From NCBI RefSeq assembly GCF_001730225.1, contig NZ_MIJE01000011.1, positions 62,001-126,000 on the forward strand: DNA of 64,000 nt, in the 5' to 3' direction. Within the stretch, counting starts at the first letter, position 1; each line of letters starts with the position of its first letter. Both the position numbers and the translations under genes were made by a program. This DNA is from Desulfuribacillus alkaliarsenatis. GTDB lineage: Bacteria; Bacillota; Bacilli; Desulfuribacillales; Desulfuribacillaceae. Below the pieces are notes generated by a model. The model was not told the origin of the DNA. It saw only the letters and a list, made by a program, of their open reading frames with translations, and did not search any database. This document shows positions 8,600-17,293 of the stretch, one piece after another.

Positions 8600-10654
8600 G
8601 TGGATACGCTGTTTTTGCAGGTTTTAAATATGAGTATTACAGCTAGCTATGTTATCTTGTTTGTTATCATAGCAAGGCTGTTTCTTAAAAAGCTCCCTAA
8701 GATTTTCTCCTATGCTCTGTGGTCTGTAGTTTTATTTCGGCTTGTGAGCCCTTTTTCCTTCGAAAGTGTATTTAGCCTTTTACCTGGTAACACTCAGACT
8801 TTTAACACAGATATAGCTACTTCACAAGCACCGCGCATAGATAGTGGCATAACGGTTATCGACCAAGCAGTAAATAGAGCCCTGCCTGCACCAGCGGTAG
8901 AGGCAAGTGTGAATCCTATGCAGGTCTGGATAGCCTTGGGCGAAGTGATATGGATTATTGGTATTGTTGCTTTGCTTACTTATAGTATTTTTACTGCGAT
9001 TAAATTGTCCAACAGGCTGAAGGCAGCAACACATGTTTATGATAATGTTTACGAAATGGATTGGATTAAGACACCATTTATATTCAGTATAATTAGCCCG
9101 AAGATTTATCTTCCAACAGGACTATCAGAAAAAGAAAAAGAGTATATTATCAGGCACGAACAGACACATATTAGCAGGTTTGACCATGTATTTAAGCCCG
9201 TTGCTTTTCTAGTGCTTAGTATTCACTGGTTTAATCCCCTGGTTTGGGTTGCTTTCATACTAATGAGTGAGGATATGGAGATGTCCTGTGATGAAAGTGT
9301 CATCAAACAAATGGGCAATGGGATTAAAAAGGATTATTCCACTTCATTACTAGCCCTATCTACGGGCAGGAGGATTATTGGTGGGTGTCCGCTAGCATTT
9401 GGAGAGAACAATACTAAGGGTCGCATAATGAATGTTTTGCATTATAAAAAGCCAGCCTTTTGGGTTGTTATAATAGTGGGTATTTTAGTAGTGGTTATGA
9501 GTTTTGGGCTTATGAGTAATCCTCAAGATAGCTCACTGACTATAGAAGATTATGCAAATAAAGTTATTGATGAGCGTATCGAATTTCTAGCAGGTGCTTA
9601 TAGCATTATTAATCGTGAAATTACTAGACTTGAAAAAGTTACTTCCTTTGATCATATACTTCCATCAACTGTGGAAATCTGGCGTCTTGAATATCGTTTG
9701 CAGCCTGATGATATTAACAATGTTTTACTAGCAGGCGGCATGAATGAAATTGATGGTTGGATTACAGAAGATGAAAGCATGGGTAAGCCGATGCTTGTGT
9801 TTTCCTATCAAGGCTCTAAGCTTCAGTATTTAGGCATGATGAGAAGTGGCGAAGCAGATTTTACTAAAATATCTGGTCAAGAAATGGCTCTCCAGAGATT
9901 CTTAGAGGGGAAAGGTATATTGCCTAGGGTTACCTATAGCGGAAATCATATAGTTGTGAAATTTCCATTATCATCAGGAGAAACATCGCAGTTATTGTTA
10001 TCACAGCCAGTATTGCAAGGCGACGAAGGCATGTGGTGTGTAGAACGCTGGATGGATGGGAACGGTAATTTGTATTATGAAATGCCAAACACGGATGGTT
10101 TTAAAGCAGATTACTATAGGGAGCTACAAGAGCGGGTAGATGCTGGCATTGATATGTCGCTTTTAGACCCATTACAGGTGGCGCTTGATTTCATAAACAA
10201 TGAACTAGGTCAAAGAGTAACACTTGATAAATTAGAACCAATTAACAATGCTACTATAGAGGATTTCTATCAAACACCAGAAAGTAGTTATATTGGATAT
10301 ATATCAAATTTTACAGTAGATGAATTCACCAAATCCTCTTTTCATTTGGAGCAAATTGAGTGGCTGACATTAGGGGATACGGATAGGCTAAGAGAGTTAG
10401 ATATTGATCCTAACTATATGATGCCTAACGGCTTCTACATCTACCAAAACCCTAACAGCTATCCAATGTTTCATCAGGTAACAGAGGAAACGGAATACAA
10501 GATTATAGACTGGGGTGCAGAGATTTATCATAAATCTGTTAATATGGAGCAGTTCATCGAGAGTCTAGAACAATATTCGAATTATGCACCTCCATATACA
10601 GTTGTTACTAAGGATGGATATGTTATAAGTATTACAGAGGTATATGTACCCTAA
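8600..10654 (+). CDS. BlaR1-type M56 membrane sensor metalloprotease
   Basis: 684-residue membrane protein. The N-terminal M56 peptidase part has membrane segments near residues 8-30, 35-60, 110-135, 200-225 and 290-310, with the zinc motif HEQTH at 186-190 between the third and fourth. The outer C-terminal region (about 315-684) has no penicillin-binding SxxK/SxN/KTG set that I can see, so the signal may not be a beta-lactam. GTG at 8600 has AAGGAGG 7 bases upstream. In this family, signal sensing activates the protease, which leads to cleavage of the BlaI partner. Long unassigned sensor regions are common in Bacillota versions. Confidence 0.88.
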   Translation: MDTLFLQVLNMSITASYVILFVIIARLFLKKLPKIFSYALWSVVLFRLVSPFSFESVFSLLPGNTQTFNTDIATSQAPRIDSGITVIDQAVNRALPAPAVEASVNPMQVWIALGEVIWIIGIVALLTYSIFTAIKLSNRLKAATHVYDNVYEMDWIKTPFIFSIISPKIYLPTGLSEKEKEYIIRHEQTHISRFDHVFKPVAFLVLSIHWFNPLVWVAFILMSEDMEMSCDESVIKQMGNGIKKDYSTSLLALSTGRRIIGGCPLAFGENNTKGRIMNVLHYKKPAFWVVIIVGILVVVMSFGLMSNPQDSSLTIEDYANKVIDERIEFLAGAYSIINREITRLEKVTSFDHILPSTVEIWRLEYRLQPDDINNVLLAGGMNEIDGWITEDESMGKPMLVFSYQGSKLQYLGMMRSGEADFTKISGQEMALQRFLEGKGILPRVTYSGNHIVVKFPLSSGETSQLLLSQPVLQGDEGMWCVERWMDGNGNLYYEMPNTDGFKADYYRELQERVDAGIDMSLLDPLQVALDFINNELGQRVTLDKLEPINNATIEDFYQTPESSYIGYISNFTVDEFTKSSFHLEQIEWLTLGDTDRLRELDIDPNYMMPNGFYIYQNPNSYPMFHQVTEETEYKIIDWGAEIYHKSVNMEQFIESLEQYSNYAPPYTVVTKDGYVISITEVYVP

Positions 10655-10672
10655 TAAGCTAAGGAGGATATT

Positions 10673-11026
10673 ATGACCAAACATCACATCTATACAATGA
10701 GTTTCGCAAAAGTCTATCCAATGTATATTGCGAAGGCTGAGAAAAAAGGACGCACGAAGGCAGAAGTTGATGAAATTATCTATTGGTTGACAGGCTATAG
10801 TCGGGAAGAGTTGGAAAAGCAACTGGAGAATCAGACAGACTTTGAGACTTTCTTTGCACAAGCTCCTCAGTTAAATCCTTCTCGAACTATGATTAAAGGT
10901 GTTGTCTGTGGTGTCCGAGTGGAAGACATCGAAGAGCCAACAATGCAGGAAATTCGCTATCTAGATAAGCTGATTGATGAGTTAGCAAAGGGAAAAGCGA
11001 TGGAGAAGATTTTGAGAAAACGATAA
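10673..11026 (+). CDS. DUF2200 family protein
   Basis: 117-residue cytoplasmic protein that matches the DUF2200 family by its start ([25 protein letters not shown]), the segment IYWLTGYS, and the end ([24 protein letters not shown]). No function is established for the family. ATG at 10673 has AAGGAGG. It starts 18 bases after the BlaR1-type gene and ahead of a terminator, so it is the third gene of that operon and probably part of its output, though what it does is unknown. Confidence 0.85.
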   Translation: MTKHHIYTMSFAKVYPMYIAKAEKKGRTKAEVDEIIYWLTGYSREELEKQLENQTDFETFFAQAPQLNPSRTMIKGVVCGVRVEDIEEPTMQEIRYLDKLIDELAKGKAMEKILRKR

Positions 11027-11033
11027 GAATAAC

Positions 11034-11083
11034 AAAGAAACACCGACCTCTAAGATAAAAAATTAGAAGGGCGGTGTTTCTTT
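11034..11083. terminator. Bidirectional intrinsic terminator
   Basis: A perfect outer stem of AAAGAAACACCG (11034-11045) with CGGTGTTTCTTT (11072-11083), extended inwards by imperfect pairing of ACCTCTAA with TTAGAAGG. Runs of T or A on each side make it usable from both strands. It separates the blaI operon from the convergent gene ending at 11088. Confidence 0.85.
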
Positions 11084-11087
11084 ATGA

Positions 11088-11816
11088 CTATCCGTTTAGT
11101 AGGCTGCGTATATAACTAGCTAGTGTCGGACGTGGCAGAATCCCCTCGTTAGCAATACTCACTTGGTCGTAATAAACGCTTGTTGGCGCTCCGTATTCAC
11201 CTGCCCCTTTTAACCATACAGTTCCTAGCCTTAGCTCTTTCACAGGATAGCTCGGGCTATTCCACTCCCCTCTATAAACTATAGCATTATCAAGGTAAAT
11301 ATTAATTGCTTTGTCGCTGTTATTTATATGCACATATACCTCGTGCCATTTTTCTTTCGATATAACATGTCTTCTAGTACTAGTGTACTTTGGTATTTCA
11401 AATATATTTCCGGCAACTCCAATCTTCCCTTTTCTATCCATCACTATCACTACCGATTCCGTAGGAAAGTAAATTCCACCAAGTGTGAATGCTTCTTCTG
11501 TAAACGAATCTATCCTAGTTGAAAAGTGCCACACCACATTGTCTGGTGGCGATTCTTCTAGCTGGATATCACGATGTATATTCGGAGCAACATATAGATG
11601 TCTGCTTAATGCCGCTACTCCTTGACGCTCAGAGAACTCTGTCAGCCATGTGGTGTCAATTACGGTCCAATTATCCAGTGATTGGAACTCGTCACTAAAG
11701 TAAACTACAGGCTCTGGAATCGCCCTAAGCTCTAACAACCACCCAACGCAAGCTAATACTAACAAGGCTAGGCTCAAGCCAATCACTAGCATTATTAAAG
11801 TTTTTTGTGTATACAT
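11088..11816 (-). CDS. Membrane-anchored protein with a concanavalin-A-like domain
   Basis: 242-residue protein with one N-terminal membrane anchor (about residues 6-28, LIMLVIGLSLALLVLACVGW). The outer region begins FSDEFQSLDNWTVID and has the beta-strand pattern of laminin-G/concanavalin-A-like folds, including W-H-x-V-Y-V-H-I and a Y-Y-D-Q-V-S-I ending strand. This fold usually binds carbohydrate or other surface ligands; no catalytic residues are evident. ATG at 11816 has GGAGG 6 bases upstream; the longer TTG-started frame to 11828 includes that site and is unlikely. It is in the same direction as the next secreted gene (11865-12314), 48 bases away. Confidence 0.72.
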   Translation of the reverse strand: MYTQKTLIMLVIGLSLALLVLACVGWLLELRAIPEPVVYFSDEFQSLDNWTVIDTTWLTEFSERQGVAALSRHLYVAPNIHRDIQLEESPPDNVVWHFSTRIDSFTEEAFTLGGIYFPTESVVIVMDRKGKIGVAGNIFEIPKYTSTRRHVISKEKWHEVYVHINNSDKAINIYLDNAIVYRGEWNSPSYPVKELRLGTVWLKGAGEYGAPTSVYYDQVSIANEGILPRPTLASYIRSLLNG

Positions 11817-11864
11817 ACAATCCTCCAACTCTAGCTATATCTAATCACTCTAAATATACCGCTA

Positions 11865-12314
11865 CTATGTTGCTATACTCTCTACTGTTACAACAACTCT
11901 ATAGGAAGTCGTCAATGGACTAGATAGCTGTAAATTGATATGTTCTAAGCTTACAAAGTCATTGCCTGCTTCATAAGCAGGTGCTTCTTCTAAATCAGAA
12001 AAGCTACCTAAATTAGCTAGCAATCTACTCTCATTATCAAATATTTCTACAAAATAATAGAATGTCGGTGTTTCATTGATACCTATTGATTTTGTCGTTT
12101 CCAAGCGGAAATTCAAATATATCATGTCAGCTCTAGCATCATAGCCTGCAATTTGTATGCTAGTAGGATAAGATGTCCCCAGTATAAAGTAGTTACCTGC
12201 TCCTTCTACTGTTTCATTAAATGGTGTCGCCTTAGTATATGTTTGACCAAATACGGTTGCAAAAACGACGATTCCTATCAAAGCAGCTATGCAAAGCTTA
12301 TATGTTCTCTTCAC
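11865..12314 (-). CDS. Secreted protein with a domain shared by its divergent neighbour
   Basis: 149-residue exported protein. It has a signal peptide (MKRTYKLCIAALIGIVVFAT, cleavage probably after about residue 28) and a single beta-rich domain. The domain carries SYPTSIQIAGY, TFYYFVEI, LLANLGSF and SYRVVVTVES, which match in order SYPTYIQVVGY, TFHYFAEV, LIGNVGDY and EYRVVITVKS at the end of the gene at 12448. I do not recognise the family. GTG at 12314 has GGGAGG 8 bases upstream; the GTG at 12323 overlaps that site. It is divergent from its relative, with about 130 bases between starts. Confidence 0.75.
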   Translation of the reverse strand: MKRTYKLCIAALIGIVVFATVFGQTYTKATPFNETVEGAGNYFILGTSYPTSIQIAGYDARADMIYLNFRLETTKSIGINETPTFYYFVEIFDNESRLLANLGSFSDLEEAPAYEAGNDFVSLEHINLQLSSPLTTSYRVVVTVESIAT

Positions 12315-12447
12315 CGCTTTCACCTCCCAATCTTTCTTTCTAATAGCTTATTCATGAATTATTATGTTGACTGTTTGTTTGTCAGTTGCCACGTAAAATC
12401 CGCACAATATATTACTAATAAGAGTTTTTAAGAAAGGAATGCTTGCT

Positions 12448-13872
12448 ATGCTATGGAAAAGACGAGTAATTATCTATATAATAATTATCTTTTTAGCTAT
12501 ACCGCTGCATGCTATTAAAGCACCTACAGGAAGTGCAGACTCACCAGATACTACCTATATTGACGAAGGAAAAACTGTAACTACTGAAGCATATGAAGAT
12601 AATGGATATAATAGTGATGATGGAAATAGTGGAGGTAGCGAAGGCACAGGTTACACTGATGAAATCGAGAACAACGAGGATGCTGAATACACTGGTGGTA
12701 CTGAAGACAATGGGGGAATAGACGAAGCGGAGAATGTCGAAGATGTTGAGGGTACAAAAGAAGCGGAGAACATCGAGAAAGAGGATATACAGGTGATGGA
12801 AGAACCTGAAGAAAATAAAGAATATGAGGATACTGAGACTGTAGACGAGCAGACACTTGGCTCAGACATCACTTTATCAGCAGAAGCTATTGACTCGCCC
12901 TTGACCCAAAACAACATTCATGGTGCCATGCTTAGACTCACTTTAACTAACGAAGAGTTTGTCCCAAATGCTTCACTCAACTCATTCATATTAAATAATG
13001 CGCCCCCAGTTTTAACGGTTGTTGGCTTCAACAGGAATAACTCATATAGAAATATGGGTTTTCTCGAGTTAGCCTTTACAGGAGAAATTGATAAGCATTA
13101 TCTAGACTTTACGATTACAGTACTAAAAGAAGCCACTAGGGGAAGTCTCGATTTGAATAGTAATGCAATCCCTATTTTTTATCTAGTTGATGGTAATATA
13201 AATATCTATGCTACAACAAATCCAAGTCTGTTGTATGAGAAAAACCTTCAAGGCTCTGTCATCAACTTAACTATTAATGAAGGATTTTTTCAATCTACTT
13301 TAAATTCATACGACATACAGTTAAACAATGCGCCGCATGGTGTATCTATAGGAACAGTGGTAAGGGATACACCTACTCAGGCGCGAGCTATTCTGAGTTT
13401 TAATAACGATAACTACTCACTAGATGGCGATGTATTCTTTTCGGTAACTGTATTATCATCGGGCATTAAGAGCGCATCTAGTGCAACCAGCAATTCATTA
13501 ATGATAAAAGCCACACCTAAGATTGATGGACATGGAAGCTATACTTCCTTAGAAAAGTCTTATCCAACTTATATTCAAGTGGTGGGGTACTCCAGTGCGA
13601 ATAATCAATTACAAATTTATTTTGACCTGCTAACTACACGTTTTGTCGATAGCACGCAAACTGTAACATTCCATTATTTTGCCGAAGTGTATAATCAACA
13701 GCAACAGCTTATTGGTAATGTTGGTGACTATAAGAATACGGAGATAGCCATTAGTAGCAGTGGAGATAATATAGTACAAGGAATTACTAAAGCAATTAAT
13801 TTAAACCAGCCTTTAAGCGAGGAATATCGAGTAGTTATTACGGTTAAATCAGTGTTAATTAATAGCTCATAG
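12448..13872 (+). CDS. Secreted multidomain protein with acidic linker and internal repeats
   Basis: 474-residue exported protein, family not recognised. A signal peptide (IIYIIIIFLAIPLHAIKA) is followed by a highly acidic, low-complexity linker rich in E, D, G and T (about residues 30-140). Two copies of a beta-rich repeat come next, each with a run like GAMLRLTLTNEEF or GSVINLTINEGFF, then L-N-S-x-x-x-x-L-N-N-A-P (about 145-240 and 255-350). The last 110 residues repeat the domain of the divergent gene at 11865. ATG at 12448 has AGAAAGG 10 bases upstream; ATG at 12439 is too close to it. The plan suggests a surface or cell-wall-spanning protein. No sorting motif or SLH domain is seen. Confidence 0.8.
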   Translation: MLWKRRVIIYIIIIFLAIPLHAIKAPTGSADSPDTTYIDEGKTVTTEAYEDNGYNSDDGNSGGSEGTGYTDEIENNEDAEYTGGTEDNGGIDEAENVEDVEGTKEAENIEKEDIQVMEEPEENKEYEDTETVDEQTLGSDITLSAEAIDSPLTQNNIHGAMLRLTLTNEEFVPNASLNSFILNNAPPVLTVVGFNRNNSYRNMGFLELAFTGEIDKHYLDFTITVLKEATRGSLDLNSNAIPIFYLVDGNINIYATTNPSLLYEKNLQGSVINLTINEGFFQSTLNSYDIQLNNAPHGVSIGTVVRDTPTQARAILSFNNDNYSLDGDVFFSVTVLSSGIKSASSATSNSLMIKATPKIDGHGSYTSLEKSYPTYIQVVGYSSANNQLQIYFDLLTTRFVDSTQTVTFHYFAEVYNQQQQLIGNVGDYKNTEIAISSSGDNIVQGITKAINLNQPLSEEYRVVITVKSVLINSS

Positions 13873-13892
13873 GTTCATACATTATATAAATT

Positions 13893-14410
13893 ATGAATCC
13901 CTTTACTATATTCCTAACGATATCAGTCATTCTACTTGTTAGCTTTGTTCGTGGGGGGGGTATCTTGGCGCACTAAGTAAAGTAGATTCCGCAGAAGCTA
14001 CGATTCGAGACTTCTTTGTATTGGGCAACCGCTATTGGTTCAAATTTTTTGTTCTACAGTGTGTATTGATGATTCCCTTTGTATTAATGTTTGTTCAAAA
14101 AGGTCTGTACTATCTATCTTTTTTGACAGTTCTCTTATTTTATGTGAAATTTTCGATAATCCTTGATAAAGGGAGTATCCTGCAAAACTTTAAAAAAGGG
14201 CATGAGTTCCTCTGGGAGCATCTAGGATTGACGATAAAAATGGCTTTCTTCTTTGGGCTACTATTTTCTCTAATTAGTTTTGGCATTTCCATGCTTGTAC
14301 AGATTGGTATAGTAGGTATTTTCATAGCTAGTGTTTTTACAGCGTATTTCGGGACTATTGTGAATAAGGCCGTACTTGAAGTTTATCGCGAATGTAATGG
14401 AATTCATTAG
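13893..14410 (+). pseudogene. Membrane protein gene interrupted at a G8 tract
   Basis: ATG at 13893 opens a hydrophobic segment (MNPFTIFLTISVILLVSFVR) that reaches eight G's at 13953-13960 and then stops at TAA (13974-13976). The next frame, starting at TAT 13961, reads YLGALSKVDSAEATIRDFFVLGN and continues without a stop to 14410 as a multi-pass membrane protein (hydrophobic stretches near 14040-14100, 14110-14160 and 14230-14350). With six or nine G's the two parts would join in frame, giving about 172 residues with nine. The pattern resembles the membrane domain found in some GDPD and YciC-like proteins. No good Shine-Dalgarno precedes 13893. It may be a phase-variable gene, a decayed gene, or a homopolymer sequencing error. 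Confidence 0.6.
13953..13960 (+). repeat. G8 homopolymer at a frameshift
   Basis: Eight consecutive G's in an otherwise AT-rich setting, placed exactly where the two frames of the membrane gene would have to join. Runs of this kind are known slippage sites. Confidence 0.9.
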
Positions 14411-14480
14411 AAATAATAATCTTCGTATTATAATAAAGAAATGGACTGACTGCTAATACAAAGCTACCAGTATGGATTGA

Positions 14481-15002
14481 TTATCCAAACACTTGGCTCA
14501 AATAAGGTTGCATCTTAAATTTTTTCGCAAGTAATGGGCGGTCCTGCAAATACAGAACTATGTCAGGACTGCTACCCTCGACTATATCCTCAACAATTAT
14601 TTTTGACAGCAGTTGGCTATATACAGTCCCGTTGTCGCCAAATCCAAACAGGAAATAACAATTAGGATATTCATCGTAAATACCGATGATAGGAAGCCCA
14701 TAGGTTGCTGCAGGTCTACTAAATGGATATTTAGACTCGATGTCTTTTTTAGTTAAAAAAGATAGTTCAAAGCCATGTTGCTTTAATAAATTATACTCTG
14801 CTAGTAAGCTTGCGACATCCTCTTCACAGCTAGCGGAATAGAGAGTATCCCGTCGAGAGAATTCGTAATCGATTTCTACGGTCGTTGAGGCTGACTCGAT
14901 TTCATTAATGGCTCCACTAAGTAACTGCAAATGTCGATCGATATAATCTTTCCCAAAACTATTGATCAATTTTGTAAACATTTTCTCGCCATTTGAGTCC
15001 CC
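14481..15002 (-). pseudogene. Remnant of an FAD-dependent (DAO-type) oxidoreductase
   Basis: The 166-codon frame from ATG 14981 carries two separated pieces of a DAO-fold oxidoreductase. One is the segment around FSRRDTLYSASCEEDVASL and KYPFSRPAATY. The other is the family's C-terminal end, LPIIGIYDEYPNCYFLFG then GDNGTVYS, placed directly after it. The N-terminal FAD-binding GxGxxG region is missing, and the middle of the protein appears deleted in frame near residue 95. Coding similarity seems to run a few residues above the ATG (GDSNGEK) to an in-frame TAG at 15003-15005. There is no plausible Shine-Dalgarno. I read it as a decayed gene, not an active enzyme. Confidence 0.72.
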
Positions 15003-15181
15003 CTAGTCTTAAGTTACATACTAATAATATTTCCAATCCGTTATTTAGAATTCAAAAAAGTACATTGGCCAAATCAAGATCCTAGAAAATAAATGGCTAC
15101 TAAATGGTTATTCTATAGTATGATAGAACAGCACTCTTAGGAGATCGTTAATATATTTAGTTACAGTAGGAGGAATAAAGT

Positions 15182-17134
15182 TTGTCTGTAAGAATGAAAG
15201 TACCTTTTGCATATCGGGGCAAAGAAGATTTTCCAACTGAATTGGCCAATTGGATTGGGGATGTTTTTTATGATATTCTCCCAGACCACGGATACGAAGT
15301 GCGTGAAGAACAGATATATACTGCTTTTCAAATTGCAGATGCAGTTAGTAATAAAAAAGTTCACTTAGCGGAAGCTGGACTAGGCACAGGGAAGACATAC
15401 GCTTACTTACTATCAGCAATAGCCTATGCTCGTTTTAGCGGAAAACCGGCAGTTATTGTAAGTGCTTCAGCAGCTCTTCAAGAACAACTGGCAGGACCAA
15501 ATGGTGATATTTTTACACTTTCAAACGCACTAGAGTTAGATGTTGATGTGCGAATGGCAAAAGACCAACGTCAATATATTTGTGATGAGCGATTTAATGA
15601 CTCTAAAAATATTATTGTAGATAATAAGTACTCTAATGAGATTAACCAATGGATAGCGAAAACAAAAACTGGTGAACGTACAGAGATACCTTCTATACCT
15701 GACCGAGTTTGGAAGCAGATCGCATGGGATGAAAATGTAGCGTGTGACACGTGCTCTAGCAGCGGGTTTTGCAAGCTTGTAAAGGCTAGAGAAAAATATC
15801 GGCCAGCTAGGGATTTGATTATTGCTGACCGTGGGATCTTCTTTGAAGATTTATGGACTCGAGACGATCGTATTGCAGATGGCAAATTACCGCTACTCCC
15901 CAATTATTCTTTAGTTATTTTTGATGAGGGGCATAAAGTTATACTTCCTGCAGCGATGATGGCAGGACAACAAATTAATAAAGAAGTAATCGATAATATT
16001 ATCTATTCGTTAGAACAAATACAGGGAGCAAGAGATTCTTTAATTTCGACTGTAGTTGCTTTAGAGAATGTTTCAATAGATTTTTTCGAAGCACTTAATA
16101 GCTGTGTAGTTGAAGATGACCTTTCACATCGTTTGCCAATTAAAGTAGACAATAAACTGCTTAAAGCAGCAGGTGCTTTCCATAAGCTATTAGATCGATT
16201 GCTAATGGAGCTACAAGTTGAACTAGAACTATATACAGAATCACTAACAATAAGGATGTTGCAAACATATGAAAATCAAATAGAAAAGGCAATGATGGCA
16301 TTAGATTGGTTTGGCGAAAATGATAGTAGAGATGTAATCACATGGGTAGATCAACTTGATGAAAGTTTTTGGGTAGTTCCCCGTAATTTAAGTGAGTTGC
16401 TAGATATACACTTGTTTCAAAAGAAAATACCTGTAGTATTTACTTCGGCAACTTTAAGTAATGAAGGGGATTTTAGTTACTTTTCACGTACACTTGGTTT
16501 GAAAAATCCATCAAGTTCAACTGTTGGAAGCTCGTTTAACCTCAAAGAACAGGTTGTTGTCTATTTATCTGATGCAATGTCAGAGACCTCTGAAGATGTT
16601 AGGTTTACTCGTGGCATAGAACAGTTAGTATCTTTGCTGAAACAAAATGGAGGACGAGCCTTAGTACTAACCAATTCCATAAAAGAAGTTCGGAAAATTA
16701 GGAAAGCATTAAAGTGTTATGAGTTGCCTTTTGAAGTTTTTTGGGAGGATAAAGGAGAACGGGGATACATAGTTCGAAAATTTCGAGAGGAAGTATCATC
16801 AGTACTGATTGGTGCTAACTTGTGGGAAGGAATAGACGTACCTGGTGAATCATTATCTTTAGTCGTAGTATGGCAGCTCCCATTTCCGTCATTAGATCCT
16901 TTGGTTGAGGCTCAACGTAAAGATGCAGTAGAAGAAGGATTGAATCCACTGATTTCAGTAGACTATCCTGAAATGGGGCTTAAACTTAAACAAGGCTGCG
17001 GCAGACTTATTAGAACAAAGGATGATCGAGGTTCAATAGTTATTATGGAACCAGTTATCGGAACACCATGGGAAAAAGTTGTTCTAGGTGCTTTACCCCC
17101 AGGAGCTAAAATTGAAAAATTAAGTGGTATTTAA
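15182..17134 (+). CDS. DinG/XPD-family ATP-dependent DNA helicase
   Basis: 650-residue superfamily 2 helicase of the Rad3/DinG group. Walker A is AGLGTGKT at 65-72 and motif II is DEGH at 248-251. Four cysteines between them (C134, C188, C191, C197) match an iron-sulfur cluster site. The late motifs GANLWEGIDVPGESL and GCGRLIRT are near residues 553 and 606. Such enzymes unwind forked DNA and R-loops during repair. TTG at 15182 has AGGAGG 8 bases upstream, while the in-frame ATG 12 bases later is too far away. There is no N-terminal exonuclease domain, unlike Bacillus DinG. It stands alone. No LexA site was found in the 200 bases upstream. Confidence 0.88.
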   Translation: MSVRMKVPFAYRGKEDFPTELANWIGDVFYDILPDHGYEVREEQIYTAFQIADAVSNKKVHLAEAGLGTGKTYAYLLSAIAYARFSGKPAVIVSASAALQEQLAGPNGDIFTLSNALELDVDVRMAKDQRQYICDERFNDSKNIIVDNKYSNEINQWIAKTKTGERTEIPSIPDRVWKQIAWDENVACDTCSSSGFCKLVKAREKYRPARDLIIADRGIFFEDLWTRDDRIADGKLPLLPNYSLVIFDEGHKVILPAAMMAGQQINKEVIDNIIYSLEQIQGARDSLISTVVALENVSIDFFEALNSCVVEDDLSHRLPIKVDNKLLKAAGAFHKLLDRLLMELQVELELYTESLTIRMLQTYENQIEKAMMALDWFGENDSRDVITWVDQLDESFWVVPRNLSELLDIHLFQKKIPVVFTSATLSNEGDFSYFSRTLGLKNPSSSTVGSSFNLKEQVVVYLSDAMSETSEDVRFTRGIEQLVSLLKQNGGRALVLTNSIKEVRKIRKALKCYELPFEVFWEDKGERGYIVRKFREEVSSVLIGANLWEGIDVPGESLSLVVVWQLPFPSLDPLVEAQRKDAVEEGLNPLISVDYPEMGLKLKQGCGRLIRTKDDRGSIVIMEPVIGTPWEKVVLGALPPGAKIEKLSGI

Positions 17135-17232
17135 ACTCTACTCATAAAATTGGCAGACAATTACTGTACGCTGCCTAATATTACTACTATAATAAACGAT
17201 AAATATAGTATAATTAACAAACTAAATGTATA

Positions 17233-17252
17233 GTAGACAAGCCTATGTCTAC
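17233..17252 (+). promoter_or_regulatory. 20-bp inverted repeat before the chemoreceptor-like gene
   Basis: GTAGACA (17233-17239), a 6-base loop, then TGTCTAC (17246-17252). It lies 42 bases before the start codon and downstream of a TATAAT-like box near 17210. It could be an operator or a 5' mRNA hairpin. Nothing assigns a regulator. Confidence 0.4.
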
Positions 17253-17293
17253 AAGCATGATATGTAGGCAAAATGAAAGAAAAGAGGTGGCTA

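Noticed and set aside
12581-12917. Minus-strand ORFs opposite the acidic linker of the secreted protein
   Set aside because: They are Ser/Pro/Leu-rich mirror images of the Glu/Asp-rich coding strand, with no ribosome sites.
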